DNA from: Alphaproteobacteria bacterium
GTDB lineage: Bacteria > Pseudomonadota > Alphaproteobacteria > UBA2136 > UBA6156
NCBI GenBank assembly: GCA_027489415.1
Contig: JAIXZU010000053.1
Span: 1 to 12,179, forward strand
DNA: 12,179 nucleotides
Direction of reading: 5' to 3'
In this document: positions 5,751 to 11,404 of the stretch, one piece after another
Layout: every line of letters begins with the position of its first letter
Numbering within the stretch: position 1 is the first letter of the stretch
The notes under the pieces: model-generated
The model's input: the letters and a program-made list of their open reading frames with translations, nothing else
The model's database searches: none
Told to the model about the DNA's origin: nothing
Program-made: the position numbers and the translations under genes

Positions 5751-7379
5751 ATGGCTCACGCAGCTCACGCACCAGCAGTTACAAAATCCGGCTTTATGGC
5801 TGGGCTTGTTCACGCGCTCACCACCGTGAACCACAAGGACATCGGCAAGATGTACCTCATCTCAGCCCTCATCTTCTTCTTCATTGGCGGCCTCATGGCG
5901 TGGGTCATCCGTGCCGAGCTCGCCATGCCCGGCTACCAGTTCGTGGACGGCGCCTTCTTTAACCAGATGACCGCCATGCACGCCACCTTCATGATTTTCT
6001 TCGCCGTGATCCCCGGCCTCATCGGTTTCGGAAACTACTTTGTCCCGATCATGATCGGCTCGCCGGACATGGCCTTCCCCCGCCTCAATAACTGGTCGTT
6101 CTGGATCATGCCCTTCGCCGGCCTCCTCATGCTCGGCAGCCTCTTTGTCCCCGGCGGCGCCTCACAGGCGGGTTGGACAGCCTACCCACCACTCACCGAT
6201 GCCGCCTTCAGCCAGGGCGCAGGCATGGATATGTGGATTCTCGGCGTCCACTTGGCCGGTGCCAGCTCCATCATGGGCGCCATCAACTTCATCGTCACCA
6301 TTCTCAACATGCGCGCGCCCGGTATGTCGCTGTTTAAAATGCCGATGTTCAGCTGGGCCATGCTCATCACCGCGTGGCTGCAACTGGTCGCCACCCCCGT
6401 ACTGGCCGGTGCCATCACCATGCTGCTGACGGACCGTAACTTCGGCACCGCCTTCTTCAACCCCGCCGGAGGAGGGGACCCCGTGCTCTTCCAGCACATC
6501 TTCTGGTTCTACAGCCACCCGGCGGTGTATATCATGATTCTCCCCGTCTTCGGGATGATCTCCGAAGTCCTCGCCACCCACGCCCGTAAACAGCTCTTCG
6601 GCTACCACAGCATGGTCTGGGCCACCGTTGCCATCGCAGTCCTCGGTCAGGTCGTCTGGGCCCACCATATGTACTCGGTCGGCATGAACATCACCGCGCA
6701 GGTCACGTTCATGATGATGACCATGCTCATCGCCGTCCCCACAGGTATTAAAATCTTCAACTGGCTCTCCACCATGTGGGGCGGGTCCATTGAATTTACG
6801 GCGGCCATGAAATTTGCCGTCGGCTTCCTCGTACTCTTCACCGTGGGCGGCCTCTCCGGCGTGGTCCTGAGCTCCGCTCCGGTGGACTACATGATGCACG
6901 ACACCTACTACGTCGTCGCCCACATCCACTACGTTTTCGTCACCGGCAGCTTCTTCGGCCTCATGGCGGCGCTCTACCACTGGTTCCCGAAAATGACCGG
7001 CCGCATGCTCTCCGAGCGCATCGGCAGCTGGCACTTCTGGCTCACCTTCATCTCGGTCAACGTCACCTTCTTCCCCATGCACTTCTTGGGCATGATGGGC
7101 ATGCCGCGCCGCATCGCGGACTACAACCCAATCTACGCGGACCTCAACATGCTCTGCAGCATCGGCGCCTTTGTCTTCGGCATGGCCCAGCTGCTGGTCA
7201 TCATCAACATCTTCTACAGCAAGAAGTACGGCCAGAAGTGCGGTAACAACCCATGGGGCGGCGTCACACTGGAATGGACCCACGCCTCCTCCCCCCCGCA
7301 TGAGCACAACTTCGAAAAGCTGCCCGTTTGGAACCACTCAGAGGCGTACCCACACTACGATGCCAACATCCACAAATAG
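5751..7379 (+). CDS. coxA: Cytochrome c oxidase subunit I, A2-type heme-copper oxidase
   Basis: This 542-aa protein of about 12 membrane helices is the catalytic subunit that reduces O2 and pumps protons. Ligands are all visible: His77 and His393 for low-spin heme a, His391 for heme a3, and His256, His305 and His306 for CuB. Tyr260 in HPAVY is the residue cross-linked to His256. D-channel entry residues are kept (Asp106 in SPDMAFPR and the Asn113/114 pair), as is the K-channel lysine (Lys334 in GIKIFNW). The helix VI glutamate of A1 enzymes (HPEVY) is Ala258 here. Instead Tyr254-Ser255 precede the histidine, the YSHPAVY signature described for A2 oxidases. The only start is ATG 5751, with AAGGGA 12 bases upstream, a long spacing. 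The gene ends in TAG and a terminator follows. coxB is not adjacent, unlike the common coxBA order. Confidence 0.97.
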   Translation: MAHAAHAPAVTKSGFMAGLVHALTTVNHKDIGKMYLISALIFFFIGGLMAWVIRAELAMPGYQFVDGAFFNQMTAMHATFMIFFAVIPGLIGFGNYFVPIMIGSPDMAFPRLNNWSFWIMPFAGLLMLGSLFVPGGASQAGWTAYPPLTDAAFSQGAGMDMWILGVHLAGASSIMGAINFIVTILNMRAPGMSLFKMPMFSWAMLITAWLQLVATPVLAGAITMLLTDRNFGTAFFNPAGGGDPVLFQHIFWFYSHPAVYIMILPVFGMISEVLATHARKQLFGYHSMVWATVAIAVLGQVVWAHHMYSVGMNITAQVTFMMMTMLIAVPTGIKIFNWLSTMWGGSIEFTAAMKFAVGFLVLFTVGGLSGVVLSSAPVDYMMHDTYYVVAHIHYVFVTGSFFGLMAALYHWFPKMTGRMLSERIGSWHFWLTFISVNVTFFPMHFLGMMGMPRRIADYNPIYADLNMLCSIGAFVFGMAQLLVIINIFYSKKYGQKCGNNPWGGVTLEWTHASSPPHEHNFEKLPVWNHSEAYPHYDANIHK

Positions 7380-7395
7380 CTCTTAAGGGTAAACA

Positions 7396-7419
7396 GGGGG
7401 GCAAGTCCCCCCTTTTTTT
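7396..7419 (+). terminator. Rho-independent terminator of coxA
   Basis: GGGGGG (7396-7401), loop CAAGT, CCCCCC (7407-7412), then seven T. It lies 17 bases after the coxA stop and separates coxA from the downstream small genes. Confidence 0.92.
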
Positions 7420-7490
7420 GCAGTTTAATCTTGTATTCACGAGAAAATGACATAAATTGCTCCCAAGATCGCTTCTTGAAAGGATTCCCC

Positions 7491-7754
7491 ATGAGCGACG
7501 AACATACCGTTTCCTACACCCGCAGCGAAGAACTGGCCTCACAGTTTCTCATATGCCTTTTCATTTATCGGTTTTACTGGGCCATAATCCTTGCGATAGT
7601 TCACATCGCAAGCTTGGCTCTTTGGCCCACAGTTATCACCGTTATGGCATTAGCCCTCCTCAATCTGTCTATTGTCACTGTCTATTTCTGGGCGCGCTAC
7701 CAGATGACGATCTACCAGTACAGGTACCATCGTACCCACAGCTTTCCACTTTAA
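7491..7754 (+). CDS. Small two-helix membrane protein, unknown function
   Basis: This 87-aa protein was not recognised. A hydrophilic N-terminus (residues 1-15) is followed by two probable membrane helices (about 18-44 and 46-68) and a basic, Tyr/His-rich tail (WARYQMTIYQYRYHRTHSFPL region). ATG 7491 has AAAGGA six bases upstream (7479-7484), a good ribosome site that supports a real gene; reading farther upstream gives no better start. It sits between the coxA terminator and its own strong terminator hairpin, so it is probably a single-gene unit. Its place between coxA and the coxC unit allows a link to the oxidase, such as a small subunit or assembly helper, but no motif shows this. Confidence 0.68.
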   Translation: MSDEHTVSYTRSEELASQFLICLFIYRFYWAIILAIVHIASLALWPTVITVMALALLNLSIVTVYFWARYQMTIYQYRYHRTHSFPL

Positions 7755-7795
7755 AAACAGTGCCCCCGGGATATCTCATCCCGGGGGCACTGTTT
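7755..7795. terminator. Perfect 18-bp stem-loop, probable terminator
   Basis: Positions 7755-7772 pair without mismatch with 7778-7795 around a five-base loop. The 5' side is preceded by two more A, but the 3' side has only TTT before G. It directly follows the TAA of the 87-aa gene. The stem is longer than that of the other terminators in the window. Confidence 0.8.
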
Positions 7796-7821
7796 GTGGA
7801 AACCGGCATTTATGCTATTAT
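7793..7821 (+). promoter_or_regulatory. Candidate extended -10 promoter for the 39-aa reading frame
   Basis: TTTGTG (7793-7798) and TATTAT (7816-7821) are 17 bases apart, with TG at 7813-7814 giving an extended -10. The predicted transcription start falls at or next to ATG 7827, so the message would be leaderless. The -35 box overlaps the foot of the stem-loop. Confidence 0.25.
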
Positions 7822-7826
7822 AAGCC

Positions 7827-7946
7827 ATGCCTCTCCTCCCCACCGGCCCCGCCCGCCGCACCACCATCATGCAGCTCATAGCCTTCATTGCCCTGCCCAT
7901 CGCCTGCATCCTCATCCTCCTCGCCTACGCTCTCGCCACCCTCTAG
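7827..7946 (+). CDS. Possible 39-aa single-helix membrane peptide
   Basis: ATG 7827 opens a 39-aa frame with a basic stretch (PARRTT, residues 8-13) followed by one strongly hydrophobic helix (about residues 15-38) and TAG. A second ATG at 7869 would leave a 25-aa helix alone. There is no ribosome site before 7827; a TATTAT box six bases upstream would make the transcript leaderless. Codon use is C-ending like the neighbouring genes. Small single-helix proteins are common in oxidase loci, but this one shows no recognised family motif. It may be chance. Confidence 0.35.
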   Translation: MPLLPTGPARRTTIMQLIAFIALPIACILILLAYALATL

Positions 7947-7964
7947 CTCTCTGAAATCGCAAAC

Positions 7965-7994
7965 TTCTTGCTAAGATGACCAGACACCTATAAA
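7965..7994 (+). promoter_or_regulatory. Candidate promoter of the 134-aa membrane protein
   Basis: TTCTTG (7965-7970) and TATAAA (7989-7994) are 18 bases apart. The -10 box lies within a short inverted repeat, CCAGA (7980-7984) and TCTGG (7997-8001), which could be an operator. Pattern-based only. Confidence 0.35.
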
Positions 7995-8045
7995 TATCTG
8001 GATACACTGTCGATTCACCCCACCCGTTTTCAGGAGAATTGTCCG

Positions 8046-8450
8046 ATGTCCGACGTATCCATGGCTCGCATGTTCGAAAAACATCCCATCTTCTCGAACT
8101 TTGTCTTCTTACCCCTGATGCTCCTTAACGAACACGCCCCCTGGCTCCTCAAACTCTTGGTCCTGTGCGGCATTGGTCTGTTCTTTGCGGCCATCGTAAG
8201 CCTCAGTTGGTATCTCTATCCGGACACCGTCGTGGCCATCTTCAGCTGCATAACGGTAGTTCTGCTGGGCGTCATCTTGTTCTACCGTCACTGGCTGAAG
8301 GTGGAACAGCTTGAATCAGAGGATCAGCGTCAACATATTTACACTCTCAGGCTGAGATGCCAGAAATACGAAGGTCCCTTCACAGAAGGAAAATTCCGCA
8401 AGAAAAGTCGCGGGTTCAAGGCTGCCGAAGTCTTCGACGCCGATATCTGA
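8046..8450 (+). CDS. Two-helix membrane protein with basic cytoplasmic tail, unknown function
   Basis: This 134-aa protein was not recognised. The first 30 residues are moderately hydrophobic. Two clear membrane helices follow (about 33-57 and 60-81), and then a charged tail of about 50 residues (KVEQLESEDQRQH, then GKFRKKSRGFKAAEVFDADI) that is likely cytoplasmic by the positive-inside rule. ATG 8046 has AGGAGA eight bases upstream (8032-8037), a strong ribosome site. A candidate promoter lies upstream and a terminator downstream, so it looks like its own unit. It is flanked by coxA and coxC units, with no sequence evidence for a respiratory role. Confidence 0.72.
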   Translation: MSDVSMARMFEKHPIFSNFVFLPLMLLNEHAPWLLKLLVLCGIGLFFAAIVSLSWYLYPDTVVAIFSCITVVLLGVILFYRHWLKVEQLESEDQRQHIYTLRLRCQKYEGPFTEGKFRKKSRGFKAAEVFDADI

Positions 8451-8473
8451 ACACACCCCCTCGCCAATAAACA

Positions 8474-8507
8474 CCCCGCCCGCTCATCCAGCGGCGCGGG
8501 GCCTTTT
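8474..8507 (+). terminator. Rho-independent terminator
   Basis: CCCCGC (8474-8479) pairs with GCGGGG (8496-8501), and CCGC (8480-8483) with GCGG (8491-8494), with one bulged C and a seven-base loop; CCTTTT follows. It closes the 134-aa gene unit before the coxC operon. Confidence 0.7.
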
Positions 8508-8540
8508 AACGCCCTGAAACATCTGCTAGGGTTGCGCACA

Positions 8541-8732
8541 ATGAGCACACAAAACCGGCCTATGACCCTCCTAACCCCCGCCCTGCGCCGCCGCAACCTT
8601 ATGCTGGCACTGGGTCTCGTGGTGTTTGCCATCAGCGTGGCCACCAGTGTCTTTGTCTGGCGCTACAGCCACCACCAACCCGCAATTCCTCAAGGAGGCT
8701 CCTATGGCGCAACCTACCAAATCCAAAAATAA
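8541..8732 (+). CDS. Small membrane protein resembling CoxF of oxidase operons
   Basis: This 63-aa protein has one membrane helix (about residues 21-40) preceded by LRRRNLMLALGL (15-26). A short N-terminus, an Arg-Arg-Arg-Asn-Leu turn and a single helix is the look of CoxF, the tiny protein that lies between ctaB and ctaG in many alphaproteobacterial oxidase operons. Here ctaB and ctaG overlap, and this gene instead heads the coxC unit. The start is ATG 8541; a TTG nine bases upstream is possible. An AGGG lies about nine bases before the ATG. The 3' end overlaps the next gene by 29 bases. The CoxF link is a resemblance, not a proven homology; it could be an unrelated one-helix protein. Confidence 0.6.
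   Translation: MSTQNRPMTLLTPALRRRNLMLALGLVVFAISVATSVFVWRYSHHQPAIPQGGSYGATYQIQK
8692..8698 (+). promoter_or_regulatory. Strong Shine-Dalgarno deciding the start of the 142-aa gene
   Basis: AAGGAGG lies five bases before ATG 8704 and within the end of the preceding gene. It is the strongest ribosome site in the window and rules out the upstream in-frame ATG at 8626. Confidence 0.88.
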
Positions 8733-9132
8733 GCCCGCCGCCAAACCGGCCGCCAAAACACCAGCCAAACCAGCTGCAAAGCCAGCGGTAAAAGCCGCAA
8801 CCAAGGTTGCCGCCAAAGCTCCAGCAGTCAAAGCAGCCGTATCTGCCACGCAACACCATACCCCCGGCCTGCACTACAACAAGGAAGAACTCCTTGCGGA
8901 CTACGCCCGCACTTACTCCGCCTTCATGGTTGCCCTCGCCATCGGTATTGTCGGCGCCCTCATCTATTTCTTTGCCATGATTGTCTACCTCGGCGCCAAA
9001 GGCCACACCCCGGGGGACGACTACGTCCGCGCCTTCGGCTCCCGTATCCAGTACGAGTACAAAGGCCTCCGCCTGCCCCAGTACGACGATCCCTCCCTCC
9101 TGAATAACCCCACCGACAAGGCAGCCCACTAA
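8704..9132 (+). CDS. Putative oxidase subunit IV-like membrane protein with Lys/Ala/Pro-rich N-terminal tail
   Basis: This 142-aa protein has three parts. Residues 2-48 are a Lys/Ala/Pro low-complexity tail like histone H1 or AlgP tails. Residues 58-100 hold a short amphipathic lead (YNKEELLADYARTYSAFM) and one membrane helix (72-97). Residues 100-142 are a polar C-terminus. The lead plus single helix resembles the bacterial aa3-type subunit IV family (TY..F before the helix), and the gene ends one base before coxC, so a small oxidase subunit is the best guess. Known subunit IV proteins are usually much shorter, about 45-70 aa, and lack such a tail. Start choice rests on AAGGAGG at 8692-8698. 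It overlaps the 63-aa gene by 29 bases, implying coupling. The subunit IV call is inference. Confidence 0.65.
   Translation: MAQPTKSKNKPAAKPAAKTPAKPAAKPAVKAATKVAAKAPAVKAAVSATQHHTPGLHYNKEELLADYARTYSAFMVALAIGIVGALIYFFAMIVYLGAKGHTPGDDYVRAFGSRIQYEYKGLRLPQYDDPSLLNNPTDKAAH
8719..8841 (+). repeat. Lys/Ala/Pro-rich coding repeat
   Basis: Residues 6-46 of the 142-aa protein are built from loose repeats of the KPAAK/KAAxK type. The underlying codons vary (AAA and AAG; GCC, GCA, GCG and GCT; CCA, CCC and CCG), so the DNA is not a clean tandem repeat. Confidence 0.8.
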
Positions 9133-9133
9133 G

Positions 9134-9931
9134 ATGTCCGACTCCGCCCACCACCACGACCACGATTTCCACATCCCCTCAGGCTCAATCTGGCCGCCCA
9201 TCTCCTGCCTCGGCGCGGGGATGATGATGTTCGGTATCCTCCTTATGCTGCACGTCAAACCGGCTCTGTATGGCCAGATGCTCATGGGCGCAGGGCTGGT
9301 CATCACCCTCATTGCCGCCTTCCAGTGGTTCTTTATGCTGATTCATGAAGCCCGCGCCCGCGGCTTCGGCAAAGGTGCGGTGCCATTTGTGCTGGACCTC
9401 GCCAATCGCTACGGCATGATCTTCTTCATCGCCTCCGAAGTGATGTTTTTCGCCGCCTTCTTTGCCGCCTATTTCTATCTCCGCGCCCACGCCCCCGTCT
9501 GGCCACCGGTTGGCATTCACTTGCTGCCCATCCACCTTCCGGTCATTAACACTCTGCTGTTGCTTACCTCTGGCGCCACCATTACCCTCGCTCACCATGC
9601 CCTGCTGAACAACCGGCGCGGCGAAGCCACCTTCTACACCTTCCTCACATGGCAACTGGGCGTCATCTTCCTGGGCTGCCAGATACTCGAGTACTCCCAC
9701 GCGGAATACTCCCTCAGCAGCGGCGTCTACGGCACGCTCTTCTATATGCTGACAGGCTTCCACGGCTTCCACGTGTTTTTGGGTAGCCTCATGCTCATGT
9801 TCGTCCACTACCGCCTGAACAACAACGACTTCACGCGCCACAACCACTTCTATTTCGAAGCCGCCGCATGGTACTGGCACTTTGTTGATGTCGTCTGGAT
9901 CGGCCTGTTCCTCTTCATTTACGTCCTGTAA
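9134..9931 (+). CDS. coxC: Cytochrome c oxidase subunit III
   Basis: This 265-aa protein has the seven-helix pattern of Cox3, which stabilises subunit I and supports proton uptake. Family marks are SEVMFFAAFFAAYFYLRA (101-118), with the conserved carboxylate Glu102 (the DCCD-reactive position of mitochondrial Cox3), TGFHGFHVFLGSLML (207-221), and the C-terminal AAAWYWHFVDVVWIGLF (243-259). Length is normal for the family. The N-terminus is His-rich (HHHDHDFH, residues 6-13), which is common in bacterial Cox3. ATG 9134 begins one base after the previous stop with no strong ribosome site of its own, so translation is probably coupled to the 142-aa gene. It is the last gene of the unit, and a terminator follows. 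Confidence 0.96.
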   Translation: MSDSAHHHDHDFHIPSGSIWPPISCLGAGMMMFGILLMLHVKPALYGQMLMGAGLVITLIAAFQWFFMLIHEARARGFGKGAVPFVLDLANRYGMIFFIASEVMFFAAFFAAYFYLRAHAPVWPPVGIHLLPIHLPVINTLLLLTSGATITLAHHALLNNRRGEATFYTFLTWQLGVIFLGCQILEYSHAEYSLSSGVYGTLFYMLTGFHGFHVFLGSLMLMFVHYRLNNNDFTRHNHFYFEAAAWYWHFVDVVWIGLFLFIYVL

Positions 9932-9940
9932 ACCGTGCAA

Positions 9941-9972
9941 TGAAAATGGCCCCCCAACGGGGGCCTTTTTCA
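9941..9972. terminator. Bidirectional rho-independent terminator
   Basis: GGCCCCC (9948-9954), loop CAAC, GGGGGCC (9959-9965), then TTTTT; on the other side TGAAAA (9941-9946) pairs with TTTTCA beyond one mismatch. It lies between convergent coxC and the secreted-protein gene. Confidence 0.9.
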
Positions 9973-9980
9973 TGCAGTCA

Positions 9981-10583
9981 TTACTGGGCCGCGGGTGTCG
10001 CTGGCATCTCAGCCGGTACTGTAGTGGCAGGCATGTCGGCGGGGGTGCTTGCCGCAGGCGTCTCAGCGGGAACCTCCGCGGGAGCGTCCATCACAGGGGC
10101 TTCGGTTGCTGGGGCTTCAGTCTTCACGTCCTCGGTAGCTTCAACCTTAACGGCCTTTTTCTTGGCCTTGGGGGCAGGGGCTTTTTTAATGCGGTTACCG
10201 TTTTCATCCCAATTACCGGCAAACTTCTCCTCGCCCATACCGGCTACAAAAGCACCACTTACGGGGTCAAACGTAAAGCGGTCATAACCCTGCAAACGGC
10301 TGTCCTTGTTCCAGGGGGCGTCTTCGCTGTCGGCAATCGTCAGCATGTCACCATTGGGCATTTTCACTTTCACGCCACCGGTAGCTTCAACCGCAGGGGT
10401 TGCGGGGGCATCACCAATCGCCGCTGGCATCATGGTGGTGGTGGAAACATAATCGGTCTGCACTTGTGTCGTCACGTTACCAACAGTTTCAGTGCTGGTC
10501 GTGGTACGTGTCTCATAGGCGGTCTGGGCGTGGGCGGCAGTGGCCATCACGGTCAGTGCCAGTACGGAAGCTACGGTTTTCAT
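9981..10583 (-). CDS. Secreted Ala/Pro/Glu-rich protein, unknown function
   Basis: This 200-aa protein was not recognised. It has a clear Sec signal peptide (MKTVASVLALTVMATAAHA, cleavage after residue 19), then a Thr/Val-rich stretch (20-55). A small compact region (about 68-132) includes VKVKMPNGDMLTIADSEDAPWNK, FTFDPVSGAFVAGMG and NWDENGNRIKK. The tail (135-200) is basic at first (PKAKKKAVKVE) and then Ala/Pro/Glu-rich with repeats such as PAEVPAETPA. Such tails are often periplasmic or cell-wall spacers. ATG 10583 is chosen because it begins the signal peptide and has GAGGAAAG upstream; the in-frame extension to 10658 would bury the signal. A candidate promoter is at 10644-10674. No neighbour explains its role. 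Confidence 0.78.
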   Translation of the reverse strand: MKTVASVLALTVMATAAHAQTAYETRTTTSTETVGNVTTQVQTDYVSTTTMMPAAIGDAPATPAVEATGGVKVKMPNGDMLTIADSEDAPWNKDSRLQGYDRFTFDPVSGAFVAGMGEEKFAGNWDENGNRIKKAPAPKAKKKAVKVEATEDVKTEAPATEAPVMDAPAEVPAETPAASTPADMPATTVPAEMPATPAAQ

Positions 10584-10643
10584 ATCTAAGGTCTTTCCTC
10601 GGGTTGGGAACCCTGTTGCTATGTCTTCGTCAGGGCGTTCCCT

Positions 10644-10674
10644 ATCATAACGCATCACGGGGCGTTTGGTTCAA
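10644..10674 (-). promoter_or_regulatory. Candidate promoter of the secreted-protein gene
   Basis: On the minus strand TTGAAC (10669-10674) and TATGAT (10644-10649) are 19 bases apart. Both boxes are good but the spacing is long. The leader would be about 55 bases and contains a short inverted repeat, CCCTG (10611-10615) with CAGGG (10631-10635). Confidence 0.4.
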
Positions 10675-10766
10675 CGTTCGGCTTCGCCCGTGAAAATAAA
10701 TTCCCGGTTATGCTCAAAGCGCACCATCCGGAACATCCCCAACCCCGCACCGTTACCGCTGGCAAC

Positions 10767-10772
10767 AAGGAG
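10767..10772 (+). promoter_or_regulatory. Ribosome site of the broken DJ-1/PfpI gene
   Basis: AAGGAG lies seven bases before ATG 10780. It marks the ancestral start, 19 codons ahead of the in-frame TAG; no comparable site precedes the internal ATG 10846. Confidence 0.75.
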
Positions 10773-10779
10773 ACGACAC

Positions 10780-11358
10780 ATGACCACCATAACTCAAGCC
10801 AAAATCCTCATCCTCGCCACGGACGGCTTCGAACAATAGGAATTGATGGAACCGCTGACCCAGCTCAGCCAACAAGGCGCCACGGTGCATGTTTGCTCAC
10901 CCTCAGAATCCCGCAAACCCGGCTTCATCACCGGCTGGCATGAGGGGGACTGGGCCAAGACCCTGAACATCGACATCCCCCTCGAAACCGCCACCTCCAC
11001 GGACTACGACGCCCTTATCCTCCCCGGTGGTCAAATCAACCCAGATGTTCTCCGTACCGACCCCAAAGCCATCGCCCTCATTCGTTCATTCTACGAATCC
11101 GGCAAACCCATCGCCGCCATCTGTCACGCGGCGTGGCTGCTGGCGGAAGCCGGCCTCGCTCGTGGCACTAAACTCACGTCTTATCAATCGATCAAGACCG
11201 ACATGGTCAACGCCGGCGCCCACTGGGAGGACTCCGCCGTCGTGACCGACCAAGGCCTCATCACCTCGCGCAGTCCGGAGGATCTCCCCGCCTTCATCCA
11301 AAAAATTGTGGAAGAAGTGCAGGAAGGCCGTCACAGCCAGCGTCAGGCTGCCGCCTAA
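10780..11358 (+). pseudogene. DJ-1/PfpI family protein interrupted by an in-frame amber codon
   Basis: From ATG 10780, with AAGGAG seven bases upstream, the reading is ILILATDGFEQ, then TAG at 10837-10839, then ELMEPLTQLSQQGATVHVCSP and an intact remainder. Ignoring the TAG gives 192 codons, normal for the PfpI/DJ-1 class (amidotransferase fold; deglycase, chaperone or protease activity is reported for members). The catalytic Cys115-His116 in AAICHAAW and PGGQ (residues 82-85) are kept. The acidic partner Glu18 in GFEQ lies before the stop. Related proteins often read GFEQSEL, so TCG to TAG is a simple one-base route. A restart at ATG 10846 would lose the first beta strand and Glu18, so the product would probably be inactive. 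Alternatives are a sequencing error or suppression. coxA in this window ends normally in TAG, which argues against a recoded amber. Confidence 0.8.
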
Positions 11359-11376
11359 TCGGCATAGGGCAACCAT

Positions 11377-11404
11377 AACCGGCCTCTCGGGGGCCGGTTT
11401 TTTT
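11377..11404. terminator. Rho-independent terminator between DJ-1/PfpI and umuC
   Basis: AACCGGCC (11377-11384) pairs with GGCCGGTT (11392-11399) around a seven-base loop, and a run of seven T (11398-11404) follows. It overlaps the first bases of the umuC stop codon on the other strand. Confidence 0.88.

Noticed and set aside
6162..7337. 391-aa minus-strand frame inside coxA
   Set aside because: Antisense shadow of coxA; acidic composition without domains, and no ribosome site.
5674..7500. Mobile element carrying coxA
   Set aside because: No transposase, integrase, terminal inverted repeats or target duplications were seen around the gene.
8704..8850. Separate histone H1-like gene
   Set aside because: The Lys/Ala/Pro tail is in one continuous frame with the membrane helix, with a single strong ribosome site and no stop between.
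10837..10839. TAG recoded as pyrrolysine or another amino acid
   Set aside because: coxA ends in TAG at the expected length, and the DJ-1/PfpI family has no known need for a recoded residue at this loop.
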